Positions 36,984 through 47,362 of a stretch of DNA of 64,000 nt are shown one piece after another; position 1 is the first letter of the stretch, and each line of letters opens with the position of its first letter. Made by a program: the position numbers and the translations under genes. The notes beneath the pieces are model-generated. The model searched no databases. It saw only the letters and a list, made by a program, of their open reading frames with translations, and had not been told where the DNA came from. Origin of the DNA: Methylotenera sp. (GTDB taxonomy: Bacteria; Pseudomonadota; Gammaproteobacteria; Burkholderiales; Methylophilaceae); the NCBI RefSeq assembly GCF_029945535.1, contig NZ_JAQSCU010000014.1, positions 53,980 through 117,979 of the forward strand, read 5' to 3'.

Positions 36984-37784
36984 TTAATGCCAGAAATAGG
37001 CCAACACGATTGCACCAAAAACAATGCGATACCAAGCAAACGCAGTAAAATCGTGGTTTGCAACATAGCGGATTAATACTTTAATCACAATTAATGCTGC
37101 AATAAATGCTGTAACAAACCCAGCTAAGAACAGCGTTAAATCATGAGCGGAAAGTAAATCTCTACTTTTGTATAAATCATAAAAAGTAGCGGCAAACATC
37201 ACCGGTATCGCTAAAAAGAATGAAAACTCTGTTGCCGCAGTGCGTGATAAACCAAAACACATGCCGCCGATGATAGTTGAACCAGCCCTAGAAGCGCCTG
37301 GAATTAAAGCAATGGCTTGTGCGAAACCAACTTTAAGTGCAAGTTTCCAATCCATATCATCAACAGAATGAATTTTTACTGGGGGCAGCTTCTTCTCGAT
37401 AAACAATATCACAAAACCGCCCACAATGAGTGCAATGGCCACTGATTTTGGGTTGAATAATAAATCTTTAATTTGATGATGAAACGCTAAACCTAGTATT
37501 GCTAGTGGTAAAAAGGCAATGAATAGATTAATCACTAATTGTCGTGATTTGCTTTCATTTAGATTGGTTGCTACGTGAATGAATTTTATACGGTATTCCC
37601 AAATCACGGCAAGAATGGCGCCTAGTTGAATGATGATTTCAAATACATCACGCTTATCTTTAGTTAAAAAGTCCAGCAAGTCACCCACAATAATTAAATG
37701 CCCTGTGCTGCTAATTGGCAAAAATTCAGTAGCGCCTTCGACTACACCAAGTATTAAGGCTTTTAGTATGAGTAATATGTCCAT
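36984..37784 (-). CDS. uppP: Undecaprenyl-diphosphatase (BacA type)
   Basis: 266 residues, an integral membrane enzyme recycling undecaprenyl diphosphate for cell-wall synthesis and giving bacitracin resistance. The two family motifs are present: EGATEFLPISSTGHLIIVGD near residue 16 and PGASRAGSTIIGGM near 165, which carry the catalytic Glu, Ser and Arg. The length is typical. The ExoD-like gene follows after a single base. Confidence 0.96.
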   Translation of the reverse strand: MDILLILKALILGVVEGATEFLPISSTGHLIIVGDLLDFLTKDKRDVFEIIIQLGAILAVIWEYRIKFIHVATNLNESKSRQLVINLFIAFLPLAILGLAFHHQIKDLLFNPKSVAIALIVGGFVILFIEKKLPPVKIHSVDDMDWKLALKVGFAQAIALIPGASRAGSTIIGGMCFGLSRTAATEFSFFLAIPVMFAATFYDLYKSRDLLSAHDLTLFLAGFVTAFIAALIVIKVLIRYVANHDFTAFAWYRIVFGAIVLAYFWH

Positions 37785-37857
37785 AAGGTTATTTTAACAG
37801 GTTTGAGTTTTAGATTAAGTCAGTTTTGTTGCAAAGCGTCAGTTAAAGCTTTTACTC

Positions 37858-37881
37858 AAAAAAAAGGGCGATACCTCGCCC
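37858..37881 (-). terminator. Rho-independent terminator after the YidB-like gene
   Basis: GGGCGA-TACC-TCGCCC with eight A on one side and six T on the other. On the minus strand it ends the YidB-like transcript about 30 bases past the stop. Confidence 0.9.
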
Positions 37882-37911
37882 TTTTTTCAATGCTTAATCT
37901 GCGCTCAATGC

Positions 37912-38304
37912 CTATTTAAGCATACCCAAAACCGTGCTTAGTAAGTTGCCTGAATCAGCACCAACTTCGCCGTTTGGCGTCATTTTATCTATTACACCAG
38001 GCAAATGTTGTGCAATTTGGTTGCTTAATACTTCTGGCGTAATGCCAAACTTCGCTGCCATTTCAGCAATCGCGCCACTACCTAAAACGTTAGAAATTTG
38101 CTCAGCAGAAATTGGCAAGTTTGCACCTGTACCAACCCAAGAAGCGGCTAATTCGCCTAAGCCACCTTGTTTGAATTTGTCTAAAACACCATTTAAGCCG
38201 CCGTGCTGATTAAACATTTCCATGGCAACTTGCGCCATTCCGCCTTGGTTGCCACCCATCACCTTACCCATTACGGCGCCTGCTACGTCATCAAATAAAC
38301 TCAT
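37912..38304 (-). CDS. YidB family (DUF937) protein
   Basis: 130 residues. The pattern FDDVAGAVMGKVMGGNQGG, LDKFKQGGLGELAASWVGTGANLPISAEQ and the terminal LPGVIDKMTPNGEVG match the YidB/DUF937 family, small helical soluble proteins of unknown function. The conserved VGTG.N.PI segment is intact. It stands between its own terminator and the pseudouridine synthase gene on the same strand. Confidence 0.9.
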   Translation of the reverse strand: MSLFDDVAGAVMGKVMGGNQGGMAQVAMEMFNQHGGLNGVLDKFKQGGLGELAASWVGTGANLPISAEQISNVLGSGAIAEMAAKFGITPEVLSNQIAQHLPGVIDKMTPNGEVGADSGNLLSTVLGMLK

Positions 38305-38351
38305 GATTTATCCCTTAATAAACGTCAAAAAATGACTAGCAATAGCATAAC

Positions 38352-39590
38352 TTAAAAACGTTCGCCATTGCGTAAGTAACGCCATTGTCCGACTGGTAAT
38401 TTACCTAAATTAACACTTCCAATACGCACGCGTTTTAAGCCAACTACGTGCAAGCCTACCATTTCGCACATACGTCGAATTTGGCGTTTTTTACCTTCGC
38501 GCAGTACAAAGCGCAATTGGTCTTCATTCTGCCAACTGACTTTTGCGGGCTTGAGTTTTTCGCCATCTAAACTTAAACCGTGATTGAGGCGTTTTAAGCC
38601 GTCGTCATCCAAAGTGCCTTCCACGCGCACTAAGTATTCTTTTTCAACCGTTGAATCCTCACCAATTAAATGGCGTGCTACGCGACCATCCTGAGTGAGT
38701 ACTAACATTCCTGTAGAATCAATATCCAAGCGGCCTGCTGGCGCAAGGCCGTTTAAATACCTACGTTGAAACTCGCGCTCGTGGAGCTGATTTAACTCAG
38801 GATCATCCAACCATTCGTTATCAGGGTGCACCAACACAATCGCAGGTTGGTAGCCATCTTCGGCCTGCCCACTCACATAACCCACCGGTTTGTGCAGAAT
38901 AATCGTGACCGTTTCAGCCTGTACTTCATGTGCGTAACTACTAATCACAATTTCAGCATCTGGGTTAATGCGTGTACCCAGCGTATCAATAATCACGCCA
39001 TCGACCATCACCCAGCTATTCATAATCCACTCGTCTGCCTCGCGACGCGAGCAAATGCCACGCTCTGCCATCACCTTAGAAAGGCGAGGCAATTCAGTAC
39101 TAATGGATGTAGATTTATACGCAGCTTTAGCAGCAGCGCCATATTGCGGTGTGTTGGCTGCATCATAACCATCACGAACCTTGCCGCCGCGGCGTGGCGC
39201 TTGGCGATATTGCGGCTCATTTTTATCAGGACGCGGCGTAATGCGCGTATCAACACCTTGCGGTCTTGCTTGGCGTGGTGCTTGTTCTCTTTCGTCCGTA
39301 GGCCTAGCTGAATAAGCTGGACGCGCATTTTGTCTATCATCATCACGCGAATTTTCACGCGGTTTACCATCAAAACGATGGTTGCGCTGTCCAGCGCTAG
39401 CTGGTGCTTGATTTGAAGGTTCTGGTCTTTCGGCTTTTCTTTCAGTTGGCTGTTCGTCTCTAACGGGTACATTTACTTTAGGTGGTGCCACGCTGCGGTC
39501 GCGCACACCAGCATTGGTGCGACGCACAGGCGGCTTACTCGCCTTTACTTGAGCGTCATCAGATTTTTTATTCAGTTTAATCGTGGTCAA
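38352..39590 (-). CDS. RsuA/RluB/RluF family pseudouridine synthase with disordered N-terminus
   Basis: 412 residues. The first roughly 155 residues are rich in Arg, Pro, Asp, Gln and Ala and look disordered ([28 protein letters not shown]). Then an S4 RNA-binding domain ([23 protein letters not shown]) and the catalytic domain with Asp motif [18 protein letters not shown] and C-terminal [18 protein letters not shown] follow. Members modify a uridine in ribosomal RNA; RluB, RluE and RluF cannot be separated confidently here. The basic extension may aid RNA binding. Confidence 0.88.
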   Translation of the reverse strand: MTTIKLNKKSDDAQVKASKPPVRRTNAGVRDRSVAPPKVNVPVRDEQPTERKAERPEPSNQAPASAGQRNHRFDGKPRENSRDDDRQNARPAYSARPTDEREQAPRQARPQGVDTRITPRPDKNEPQYRQAPRRGGKVRDGYDAANTPQYGAAAKAAYKSTSISTELPRLSKVMAERGICSRREADEWIMNSWVMVDGVIIDTLGTRINPDAEIVISSYAHEVQAETVTIILHKPVGYVSGQAEDGYQPAIVLVHPDNEWLDDPELNQLHEREFQRRYLNGLAPAGRLDIDSTGMLVLTQDGRVARHLIGEDSTVEKEYLVRVEGTLDDDGLKRLNHGLSLDGEKLKPAKVSWQNEDQLRFVLREGKKRQIRRMCEMVGLHVVGLKRVRIGSVNLGKLPVGQWRYLRNGERF

Positions 39591-39915
39591 AATAGTCTAT
39601 TCATTTAATTTGTAAGGCTATTTTAACAAAATATAGCAATTAGTTTCTATTTATTAATACAAGTACTTGATGCTGAGTTACAGCTTATTGGGAGAAGATT
39701 ACAATCATAGCGTTTGTAAAAAGAGTATTAGCAATTCATATCATGTGATGGTGCATTATGTGTGGGCTAATGAGTTACCCTTACTTGACCAGGACTGCCA
39801 AAAATTTGCCGATAACTCAACATTGATATTAAACTATCAACATGACTTGATACATTAATTTTTTAATTTTATCAATAAATCAATAGGTTAAGTTTATTAA
39901 CTTTTATTAAAGCTA
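39591..39915. other. Intergenic stretch without a supported gene
   Basis: AT-rich, between the pseudouridine synthase gene and the sigma-54 promoter. An open frame at 39667-39858 (63 codons, TTG start, no ribosome-binding site) is not convincing. No terminator is seen. Confidence 0.5.
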
Positions 39916-39932
39916 TTGGCATAGTCTTTGCA
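39916..39932 (+). promoter_or_regulatory. Sigma-54 (RpoN) -24/-12 promoter
   Basis: TTGGCATAGTCTTTGCA has the invariant GG and GC exactly ten bases apart and fits the TTGGCAC-N5-TTGCA form at all but one base. A start of transcription near 39944 would leave a leader of about 55 bases to the small gene at 40001. Confidence 0.75.
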
Positions 39933-40000
39933 AGCTCATCATTATGTAAGTATTTTTAAATGAATTAAAAATGCTCAATAATCTTAATGAGGTGAAGAAA

Positions 40001-40183
40001 ATGATTCTCAATAAAGTAGTGGCTAAGAAAAGTAATGCAGCGGATGCAAGCCAAAATCGCAACAGGGCATCCAACTTGTTGTTGGAAGAGATGGCTGTTT
40101 GGTATCCCGCGCCTTATTACGATGTTGAAATGATAGTATCTAAAGAGACTAAGGGCTTTAAGTTAAATTATCGCTCAATTTAG
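40001..40183 (+). CDS. Small protein of unknown function behind a sigma-54 promoter
   Basis: 60 residues from the ATG at 40001, which has GAGGTG about seven bases upstream; an in-frame ATG at 39971 would add ten residues but has no such site. The N-terminal half is polar and helical (KKSNAADASQNRNRASNLLLEE). The C-terminal half is aromatic: AVWYPAPYYDVEMIVSKETK then GFKLNYRSI. No signal peptide, membrane helix or known domain is seen. A W-x4-Y-x-D spacing recalls the PQQ precursor peptide PqqA, but the critical Glu-x3-Tyr would be Glu-x3-Phe and no radical SAM gene is near. The preceding promoter implies an activator-dependent role. Confidence 0.6.
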   Translation: MILNKVVAKKSNAADASQNRNRASNLLLEEMAVWYPAPYYDVEMIVSKETKGFKLNYRSI

Positions 40184-40235
40184 TGCTTAATATTGCCGGA
40201 AAAGTTGTTTATCTTATCTGCAGAGTGTTGAATAT

Positions 40236-41879
40236 TTAATCTTCTACTTTGCCAAACCACACACTTTTTAATTTATTTAGCTTATATGACAAGCCTGAAC
40301 TTTCATTTGAAAGTGCATCTAAAAACAGCGATAGCCTGCGCGATTTAACTACGGTATAAAACGTGAGTATGCCGACTGGGATAAAGATGGCAATAAAATA
40401 GCTGAATTTTTCTATCAGGCTTGCTTGGCTGAAGTCGAAAATATTCATGCCTAGTAAGCCGCTAGTCATGCTGCCAATTAGGCCTAGAATGGTGACTACG
40501 GTTAATCTTACTACGGTATCTGCTTGACGTTTAATTTCTTCGCCTTCTAAATACTCGGCCATATCCATAATGCGGCTACGCGTTTTTCTAAACAGGTCTA
40601 GGGTGTCCAATTGCTTATGCATCATGGTAAATACATCTTTTGCCACGGCTTGGTCAGATACGCTTTCAAACCAATAGCGGTGGGTAAAGCGTAAAAATAC
40701 ACCCATGACATTGCGTATGCTTTGCCTAAATGCTTTGATGGAGTCTTCATCTTCAATATTAAGGCGGCTAATGGCTTGCACCATGCGGTCTGAAAGCATT
40801 AACAGCGCGGCTTTTTGGAAATGGGCAATTAAAAATAGTAAGAAATACTGGTTTTGATAATTGCGTTTGATGCCGGTTTTGTCGTTGGTGTACACGTGGT
40901 GCTGTTGACTGCCGACTACAATGAAGTTTTGCCCTGTGCACATAATGCGTGTGCTACTCCAGAGGTCGCGTTTATTGTTGTCCCAATAGCGGTCGTAGCA
41001 GTGTTTTTGTTCAAAGTTGCTTAAAAACTCTTCGGTAAACGGTAGTGTTTCAGAATCCCAAGGTTGGGTGACGAGACCTAAGCGTATCAAATCACCACGG
41101 GTAAGTTTGCTGATGTCTTCAAAGGCTAGATAAGCCATTAGTGGCATGCGCTGGTATTCAATTTCACGATAGCGAATTAGGCCTTCTTGGCTGGAATAGT
41201 GTTGCACCAAAGGGTGCATTAGAAACTCCCAGTGCAATGAAACGCAAGGCACGTGGTTGTCTTTTACAAAGGCTAAGTAGCGAGCTTTGTCTTGGTAGTC
41301 TGAGCGAGAAAGTACGTTGCCTTGTTTATCTAGCCACTCAATACTTTTTGCACAATGACCTGCGTCGCCATTTTCTTCCCAATAATTGGGGTAAGTGCGC
41401 CCCAAGCGGTAAAGAATATCCATAGCATGATTGAGTTTAATGTTCTTTCCTGTGACTTCGAGCGCTAAAAAAGCCACGTCTATGTCAAAGAAAAAATACA
41501 GCTCAATATGTGCAACTTTTAATACGATAGGTTCCTTTTCATGTTTTAGCGTAATGCGTACTTGATTAACATCGGAGCGTGAAAATATATGCAGAGGCGA
41601 TTCGCCGTAGCCACCAGACTCCCGCCCATGTTTGCCTTCGCCGTATAAAAAACGCTGTGCAAACGGCATAAAAGTGACAAATTCTTGATAGCGCACTTCA
41701 CTTAAAGATTGTTTTGCTAGTGAAAATTCATCCTGAATTTCTTGCCAAGGGCAGTTTTCAGCTTTAAGAATATCCCACGGGCGTTGGATTTTTTGACTAT
41801 TTGACTCTGAAATGAGCTGGACTGGCCAAAGCAGGGTTTGCCTAAAGTCGGCAACGATACTGGATTCAATATTGTTCAC
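40236..41879 (-). CDS. CorA-like membrane protein with a large N-terminal region
   Basis: 547 residues. The C-terminal end has two membrane helices (about 461-478 and 490-511). The first is followed by GLLGMNIF, which carries the GMN motif of CorA-type divalent-cation channels. A long helix (DTLDLFRKTRSRIMDMAEYLEG) leads into it, as in CorA. The N-terminal roughly 400 residues do not resemble the usual CorA cytoplasmic funnel closely. They contain FLYGEGKHGRESGGYGESPL, HIELYFFFDIDVAFLALEV and a QNQYFLLFLIAHFQKAALLML helix. Transport of Mg2+ or a similar ion is plausible but not shown. Confidence 0.75.
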   Translation of the reverse strand: MNNIESSIVADFRQTLLWPVQLISESNSQKIQRPWDILKAENCPWQEIQDEFSLAKQSLSEVRYQEFVTFMPFAQRFLYGEGKHGRESGGYGESPLHIFSRSDVNQVRITLKHEKEPIVLKVAHIELYFFFDIDVAFLALEVTGKNIKLNHAMDILYRLGRTYPNYWEENGDAGHCAKSIEWLDKQGNVLSRSDYQDKARYLAFVKDNHVPCVSLHWEFLMHPLVQHYSSQEGLIRYREIEYQRMPLMAYLAFEDISKLTRGDLIRLGLVTQPWDSETLPFTEEFLSNFEQKHCYDRYWDNNKRDLWSSTRIMCTGQNFIVVGSQQHHVYTNDKTGIKRNYQNQYFLLFLIAHFQKAALLMLSDRMVQAISRLNIEDEDSIKAFRQSIRNVMGVFLRFTHRYWFESVSDQAVAKDVFTMMHKQLDTLDLFRKTRSRIMDMAEYLEGEEIKRQADTVVRLTVVTILGLIGSMTSGLLGMNIFDFSQASLIEKFSYFIAIFIPVGILTFYTVVKSRRLSLFLDALSNESSGLSYKLNKLKSVWFGKVED

Positions 41880-42025
41880 AACTCAGCCAGAAAGGTTAAT
41901 TTAAAACACCAGCTTAATGTGGCTACTGTGAAATCAAATGGCTGATAAAAGTAGTTATATGTGGCTAATTTTTAATTACAATCAAAAGGCTATAGCTACT
42001 CCTCTAAATAATCTGGCAATCCATT

Positions 42026-42120
42026 CACTGCCGTCGTTCCGATGAAAATCGGAATCCAGTGACTTTAGCAACATTGCAAAAACCTCTGGATTCCGTGTCA
42101 AGCACGGAATGACAGTAGTG
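42026..42120 (-). repeat. Dispersed inverted-repeat element (GTCATTCCG family), copy 1
   Basis: Read on the minus strand: CACT...GTCATTCCGTGCTTGACACGG-type hairpin, then AATCCAG, a central spacer, and a second hairpin CTGGATTCCGATTTTCATCGG...GAC...AGTG. The element is itself an inverted repeat of two hairpins. Another copy at 61488-61562 shares both hairpins and the AATCCAG and GGTTTT blocks in the opposite orientation. It lies in the otherwise empty 360 bases between the CorA-like gene and thiC. Confidence 0.8.
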
Positions 42121-42195
42121 AAAATTGCTTATAGCATCGGATTATTTAGTAGGTTAGTTATAGTATTTTTTTAAAAAACTTTGGGCACTGACAAT

Positions 42196-42221
42196 AAAAA
42201 GCCAGCAGATGCTGGCTTTTT
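42196..42221 (-). terminator. Rho-independent terminator after thiC
   Basis: GCCAGCA-GA-TGCTGGC flanked by five A and five T, 19 bases past the thiC stop on the minus strand. Confidence 0.92.
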
Positions 42222-42239
42222 ATTGTCTAAGAAATGGAT

Positions 42240-44144
<1,905 letters not shown>

Positions 44145-44209
44145 CTATAGATTGGTTCAACATAGAAAAGCATCAGATGCGTACACCACGATTTAGCAGC
44201 GACACATTG

Positions 44210-44312
44210 CATGCTTTCCTACGGCGGCATAACCCGCGTCAGGTTCAAAGGGTGTTTCTCACTATGCTTTAAATTAATATAATGAATTAATCTAAAATAT
44301 AGACCCCTAGCA
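44210..44312 (-). promoter_or_regulatory. TPP riboswitch (THI element)
   Basis: On the minus strand: CTAGGGGTC, a variable AT-rich arm, then TGAGAAACACCCTTTGAACC, TGACGCGGGTTATGCCGC and CGTAGGAAAGC. The CTGAGA-like, ACCCTTTGAACCTGA, GGGTTATGCC and CGTAGGGAA-type blocks are in canonical order. It lies 75 bases before thiC. Confidence 0.95.
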
Positions 44313-44527
44313 ATGAACGAAAATTACGCTAATTCGTCAATAATAGCAAGTCATAATATTTTAAGTGTGACGAGTAATAGCAATTTAAGTGCTTATTTCT
44401 TAATAACTTTATAGCAATAATGTTAAAAACAGAAATTGTAAAAAATGGTATTAAATCATCAGCATTGATGAATGTTATTGCTATAATGTTCAATAATTAA
44501 ATAAATATAAAAAGGTCGGGGGGTTTT

Positions 44528-44674
44528 ATGGCTTTAATTCTGTATCTTCTTTATTACCTAGTCGCCATTGTTACGCTATTTTTTCATTTTACTGGCCAAC
44601 TAGAGCGCTGGGGCATGGAATGGGTCATATTGGTATTGGCTGTCACGGTATTCCCAGTAGTGCTGTATTTGTAG
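44528..44674 (+). CDS. 48-residue hydrophobic peptide
   Basis: A small open frame preceded by a G-rich ribosome-binding site (GGTCGGGGGG, about five bases before ATG). It encodes two hydrophobic segments, ALILYLLYYLVAIVTLFFHF and WVILVLAVTVFPVVLYL, joined by a short polar turn (TGQLERWGME). The layout is that of a two-helix small membrane protein. It is not recognised. It lies between the divergent thiC leader and the PAP2 gene. About 215 AT-rich bases on its left and 186 on its right show no other feature. Confidence 0.55.
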   Translation: MALILYLLYYLVAIVTLFFHFTGQLERWGMEWVILVLAVTVFPVVLYL

Positions 44675-44860
44675 TGGATGCAACTTCCCGCAAATTCAAA
44701 TTAAGCCAAATTTAAACTGGGCTTTGCCGCAATCAGTAATTGCCGTAGCTATAAAGGCTGGTTTAAAGCATCTTTAACATGGTTTAATTAGGTTAATCTG
44801 TATTTAAGTACAGCCTATTTCGCTTTTATTTAAAGCTCATCATTTGACTCCATCATTAAA

Positions 44861-45613
44861 TTGAATAATAGCAACTTCCAACGAGTTTTTTGGCAGCGGT
44901 CATTTTGGTTGCCTCATATAGCCTTGCCTGTCATAGCGGGACTACTGCTGGTTTTTCTTTACCCACACACAAGTTTAGATGCATGGTTGATTCAGCCTTT
45001 TTATGACACGCATGCGCTGGTGTTTCCATTAAAGAATGACGGCTTTTTGGAAAGTGTGATGCACAAAGGCTTAAGAAACCTAATGATAGTAGTGAGTTTG
45101 ATGATGCTGGGTTTTTGGATTTTCGGTTTGAAAATTTGGGGTGTTGTATTTAAAAGCCAGAATGGTAGTCATTGGTCTAAGGTTTACCATCGCCAGTTTT
45201 TGTGGATATTTATAGCAATGGTGATTTCTACCAGTGCTATTTCAGTATTAAAACGTCTAAGTATGCACAGTTGCCCTTGGGATTTATTGCCATACGGCGG
45301 TACCCAGCCTTGGATTCCACTTTTTGGTCATTTGCCAGCGGCTGCCGAAATGGGGCATTGTTTTCCAGGCGGACATGCTAGCGGTGGGTTTGCCTTGATT
45401 GCAATCTATTTTGGGTTTAGAGATTCACTACCAAAATTAGCAAATGCAGGTCTGCTATTAGGTCTGTTGTTTGGCTTTGCCATGGGTTGGGGACAAATGA
45501 TGCGCGGTGCACATTTTATGTCGCACAATTTGTGGACGGCCTGGGTGGTCTGGATGATATTACTTGCGCAATATCTGGTGTGGTCGCCCAAGGCACTTGC
45601 AGCTCAAGATTAG
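44861..45613 (+). CDS. PAP2 family phosphatase
   Basis: 250 residues with about six membrane helices. The acid-phosphatase motifs are KRLSMHSCPW (KX6RP-like, changed), FPGGHASGG (PSGH with Gly in place of Ser) and RGAHFMSHNLWTAW (final His). Members dephosphorylate lipids such as lipid A, phosphatidylglycerol phosphate or undecaprenyl diphosphate. The start at 44861 is TTG, since no ATG is near the conserved N-terminus; it is not certain. It directly precedes an EptA-type gene, which suggests action on lipid A or the envelope (inference). Confidence 0.82.
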   Translation: MNNSNFQRVFWQRSFWLPHIALPVIAGLLLVFLYPHTSLDAWLIQPFYDTHALVFPLKNDGFLESVMHKGLRNLMIVVSLMMLGFWIFGLKIWGVVFKSQNGSHWSKVYHRQFLWIFIAMVISTSAISVLKRLSMHSCPWDLLPYGGTQPWIPLFGHLPAAAEMGHCFPGGHASGGFALIAIYFGFRDSLPKLANAGLLLGLLFGFAMGWGQMMRGAHFMSHNLWTAWVVWMILLAQYLVWSPKALAAQD

Positions 45614-45703
45614 GCTGCAATCTGATGTCAGCTAGTCGTAAGTTTCAGGTGTTATGATTCAGACACTTATCCATTATCGAAAAATAATTTTAAGAAAAAT
45701 TAA

Positions 45704-47356
45704 ATGATTTCATTTCCAAATATTTTAAAGAAGCTAACTTCACCGTTTAACAAGACTTCCAGTCAAACGCGCGGTATTTTTCTTGTAGTTGCATTTATGA
45801 TGCTGACTGGCAATTTGGCGCTATTTGGCAGAATTGTAGAAAATTACCCACTAACATTAAGTAATCTGCCATTCATATTGTCGCTAACGGTATTCTTTTC
45901 ATTAGTCACCGCGATTTTCTTTTTACTCATTTGCCACGGTAAAGCGACGCGATGGATTTTGGCTATCTATTTGTTGATAGTGTCTCAAGCCGCTTACTAC
46001 ATGGATAAGTTTGGCGTGGTAGTAGATGTCAGTATGTTAGACAACATTATGCAAACAGATGTGCGAGAGTTTGCTGGCTTGCTGACTGTGAGTCTTGTGG
46101 TGAGAACAGTGCTACTTGGCATAATTCCAGCTTGGCTAGTGATTAAGTATTTTCCAAAATCAGAGCGTGGGTTTGCTGAGATTCTGCCTAGATTACGTGT
46201 ATTAGGCATATTGTTATTATTGCTTATTGTGGTGGTTGCGCCGTTCTCAGGCGGCTATGCTTCTTTTATTAGGCAGCATAAAGCCACACGTTTTTATACC
46301 AATCCAATCTATTCAACTTATTCAATTGTTAAGTATGTAGATCAGCAAATTAATATTGCCAAAGTGGTGCCACTAAAACACATTGCGCAAGATGCCAAGA
46401 AACTAAGCTCGAGCGGAAAGCCTGAATTGATGGTCATGGTGGTGGGCGAAACGGCTCGGGCAGATCGCTTTTCACTCAATGGTTATCACAAAGATACCAA
46501 CCCTATGCTTACCCAGCAAGGCGTAGTCAGCTTAAGTAATGTAAGCTCTTGCGGCACTTCAACCAGTGTGTCTGTGCCATGTATGTTCTCAGCGCTAGGT
46601 AGAAAAGCTTACGATAAAGAAACCGCTTTGAATCAGCAAAACGCCTTAGATGTATTGGCTGCGCATGGTGTAGAAATCTTATGGCGAGATAATAATTCCG
46701 ACTCTAAAGGCGTCGCGACTCGATTAAAAGTTGAGGATTTTAGAACGCCAACATTAAACCCGGTTTGTGAGGGTGAATGCCGTGATATTGGCATGTTGAC
46801 AGGTTTAGAACAATATATTGAAGCACGCAAAGGTAAAGATATTCTCATCGTGTTTCATCAAATGGGTAATCATGGACCTGAGTATTACAAAAGGTATCCC
46901 AAAGAGTTTGAGAAATTTAAACCTGTCTGTACGACGGGCGAGTTGAAAGACTGCTCGCACGAAGAAATTGATAACAGTTACGATAATGCCATTTTGTACA
47001 CCGATTATTTCTTATCAAACGTGATTGATTTCCTTAAAAAATATGATGATGAGCGTGCTACCGCCATGTTGTACGTGAGCGATCATGGCGAGTCTCTGGG
47101 TGAGCACGGTATTTACTTGCATTCGGCACCTTATATGGTGGCGCCTAAAGAGCAAACTCACGTACCTGGAATTATTTGGATGGGTAAGAATTTTGATTAC
47201 AAAAAAGAACAACTTTTGCCGCATAAAGATGAGGCTTTGAGCCAGGATGACTTGTTTTGTACCTTATTGGTAACATTTAAGCTGGATACGAAAATGTGCG
47301 AAGCCAAAAAAGGTATGTTAATGCAGAATCCAACGCTAACGAATAATGCGCAGTAA
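45704..47356 (+). CDS. eptA: Phosphoethanolamine-lipid A transferase, EptA/MCR family
   Basis: 550 residues. Five membrane helices (about 24-175) precede a periplasmic sulfatase-fold domain. Zinc and nucleophile sites are clear: VVGETARADRFSLNGY (Glu249), SSCGTSTSVSVPCMFS with nucleophile Thr285, WRDNNSDSKGV, HQMGNHGPEYYKRYP, and YVSDHGESLGEHGIYLH. Cysteine pairs for disulfides (CEGECRD, CTTGELKDC) are present. The enzyme adds phosphoethanolamine to lipid A phosphates, lowering charge and sensitivity to polymyxins and host peptides. It sits between the PAP2 gene (upstream) and a small membrane-protein cluster. Confidence 0.93.
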   Translation: MISFPNILKKLTSPFNKTSSQTRGIFLVVAFMMLTGNLALFGRIVENYPLTLSNLPFILSLTVFFSLVTAIFFLLICHGKATRWILAIYLLIVSQAAYYMDKFGVVVDVSMLDNIMQTDVREFAGLLTVSLVVRTVLLGIIPAWLVIKYFPKSERGFAEILPRLRVLGILLLLLIVVVAPFSGGYASFIRQHKATRFYTNPIYSTYSIVKYVDQQINIAKVVPLKHIAQDAKKLSSSGKPELMVMVVGETARADRFSLNGYHKDTNPMLTQQGVVSLSNVSSCGTSTSVSVPCMFSALGRKAYDKETALNQQNALDVLAAHGVEILWRDNNSDSKGVATRLKVEDFRTPTLNPVCEGECRDIGMLTGLEQYIEARKGKDILIVFHQMGNHGPEYYKRYPKEFEKFKPVCTTGELKDCSHEEIDNSYDNAILYTDYFLSNVIDFLKKYDDERATAMLYVSDHGESLGEHGIYLHSAPYMVAPKEQTHVPGIIWMGKNFDYKKEQLLPHKDEALSQDDLFCTLLVTFKLDTKMCEAKKGMLMQNPTLTNNAQ

Positions 47357-47362
47357 GCAAGC

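Noticed and set aside
36982..37066. N-terminal extension of the ExoD-like protein into uppP
   Set aside because: It overlaps the end of a well-supported gene; the ATG one base after the uppP stop is enough.
39667..39858. 63-codon frame with TTG start before the sigma-54 promoter
   Set aside because: No ribosome-binding site, no promoter, no protein pattern. It ends before the promoter of the next gene.
40001..40183. Annotation as pqqA
   Set aside because: Only W, Y and D spacing is shared; the Glu-x3-Tyr crosslink pair is not kept, the protein is more than twice as long, and no pqq genes are adjacent.
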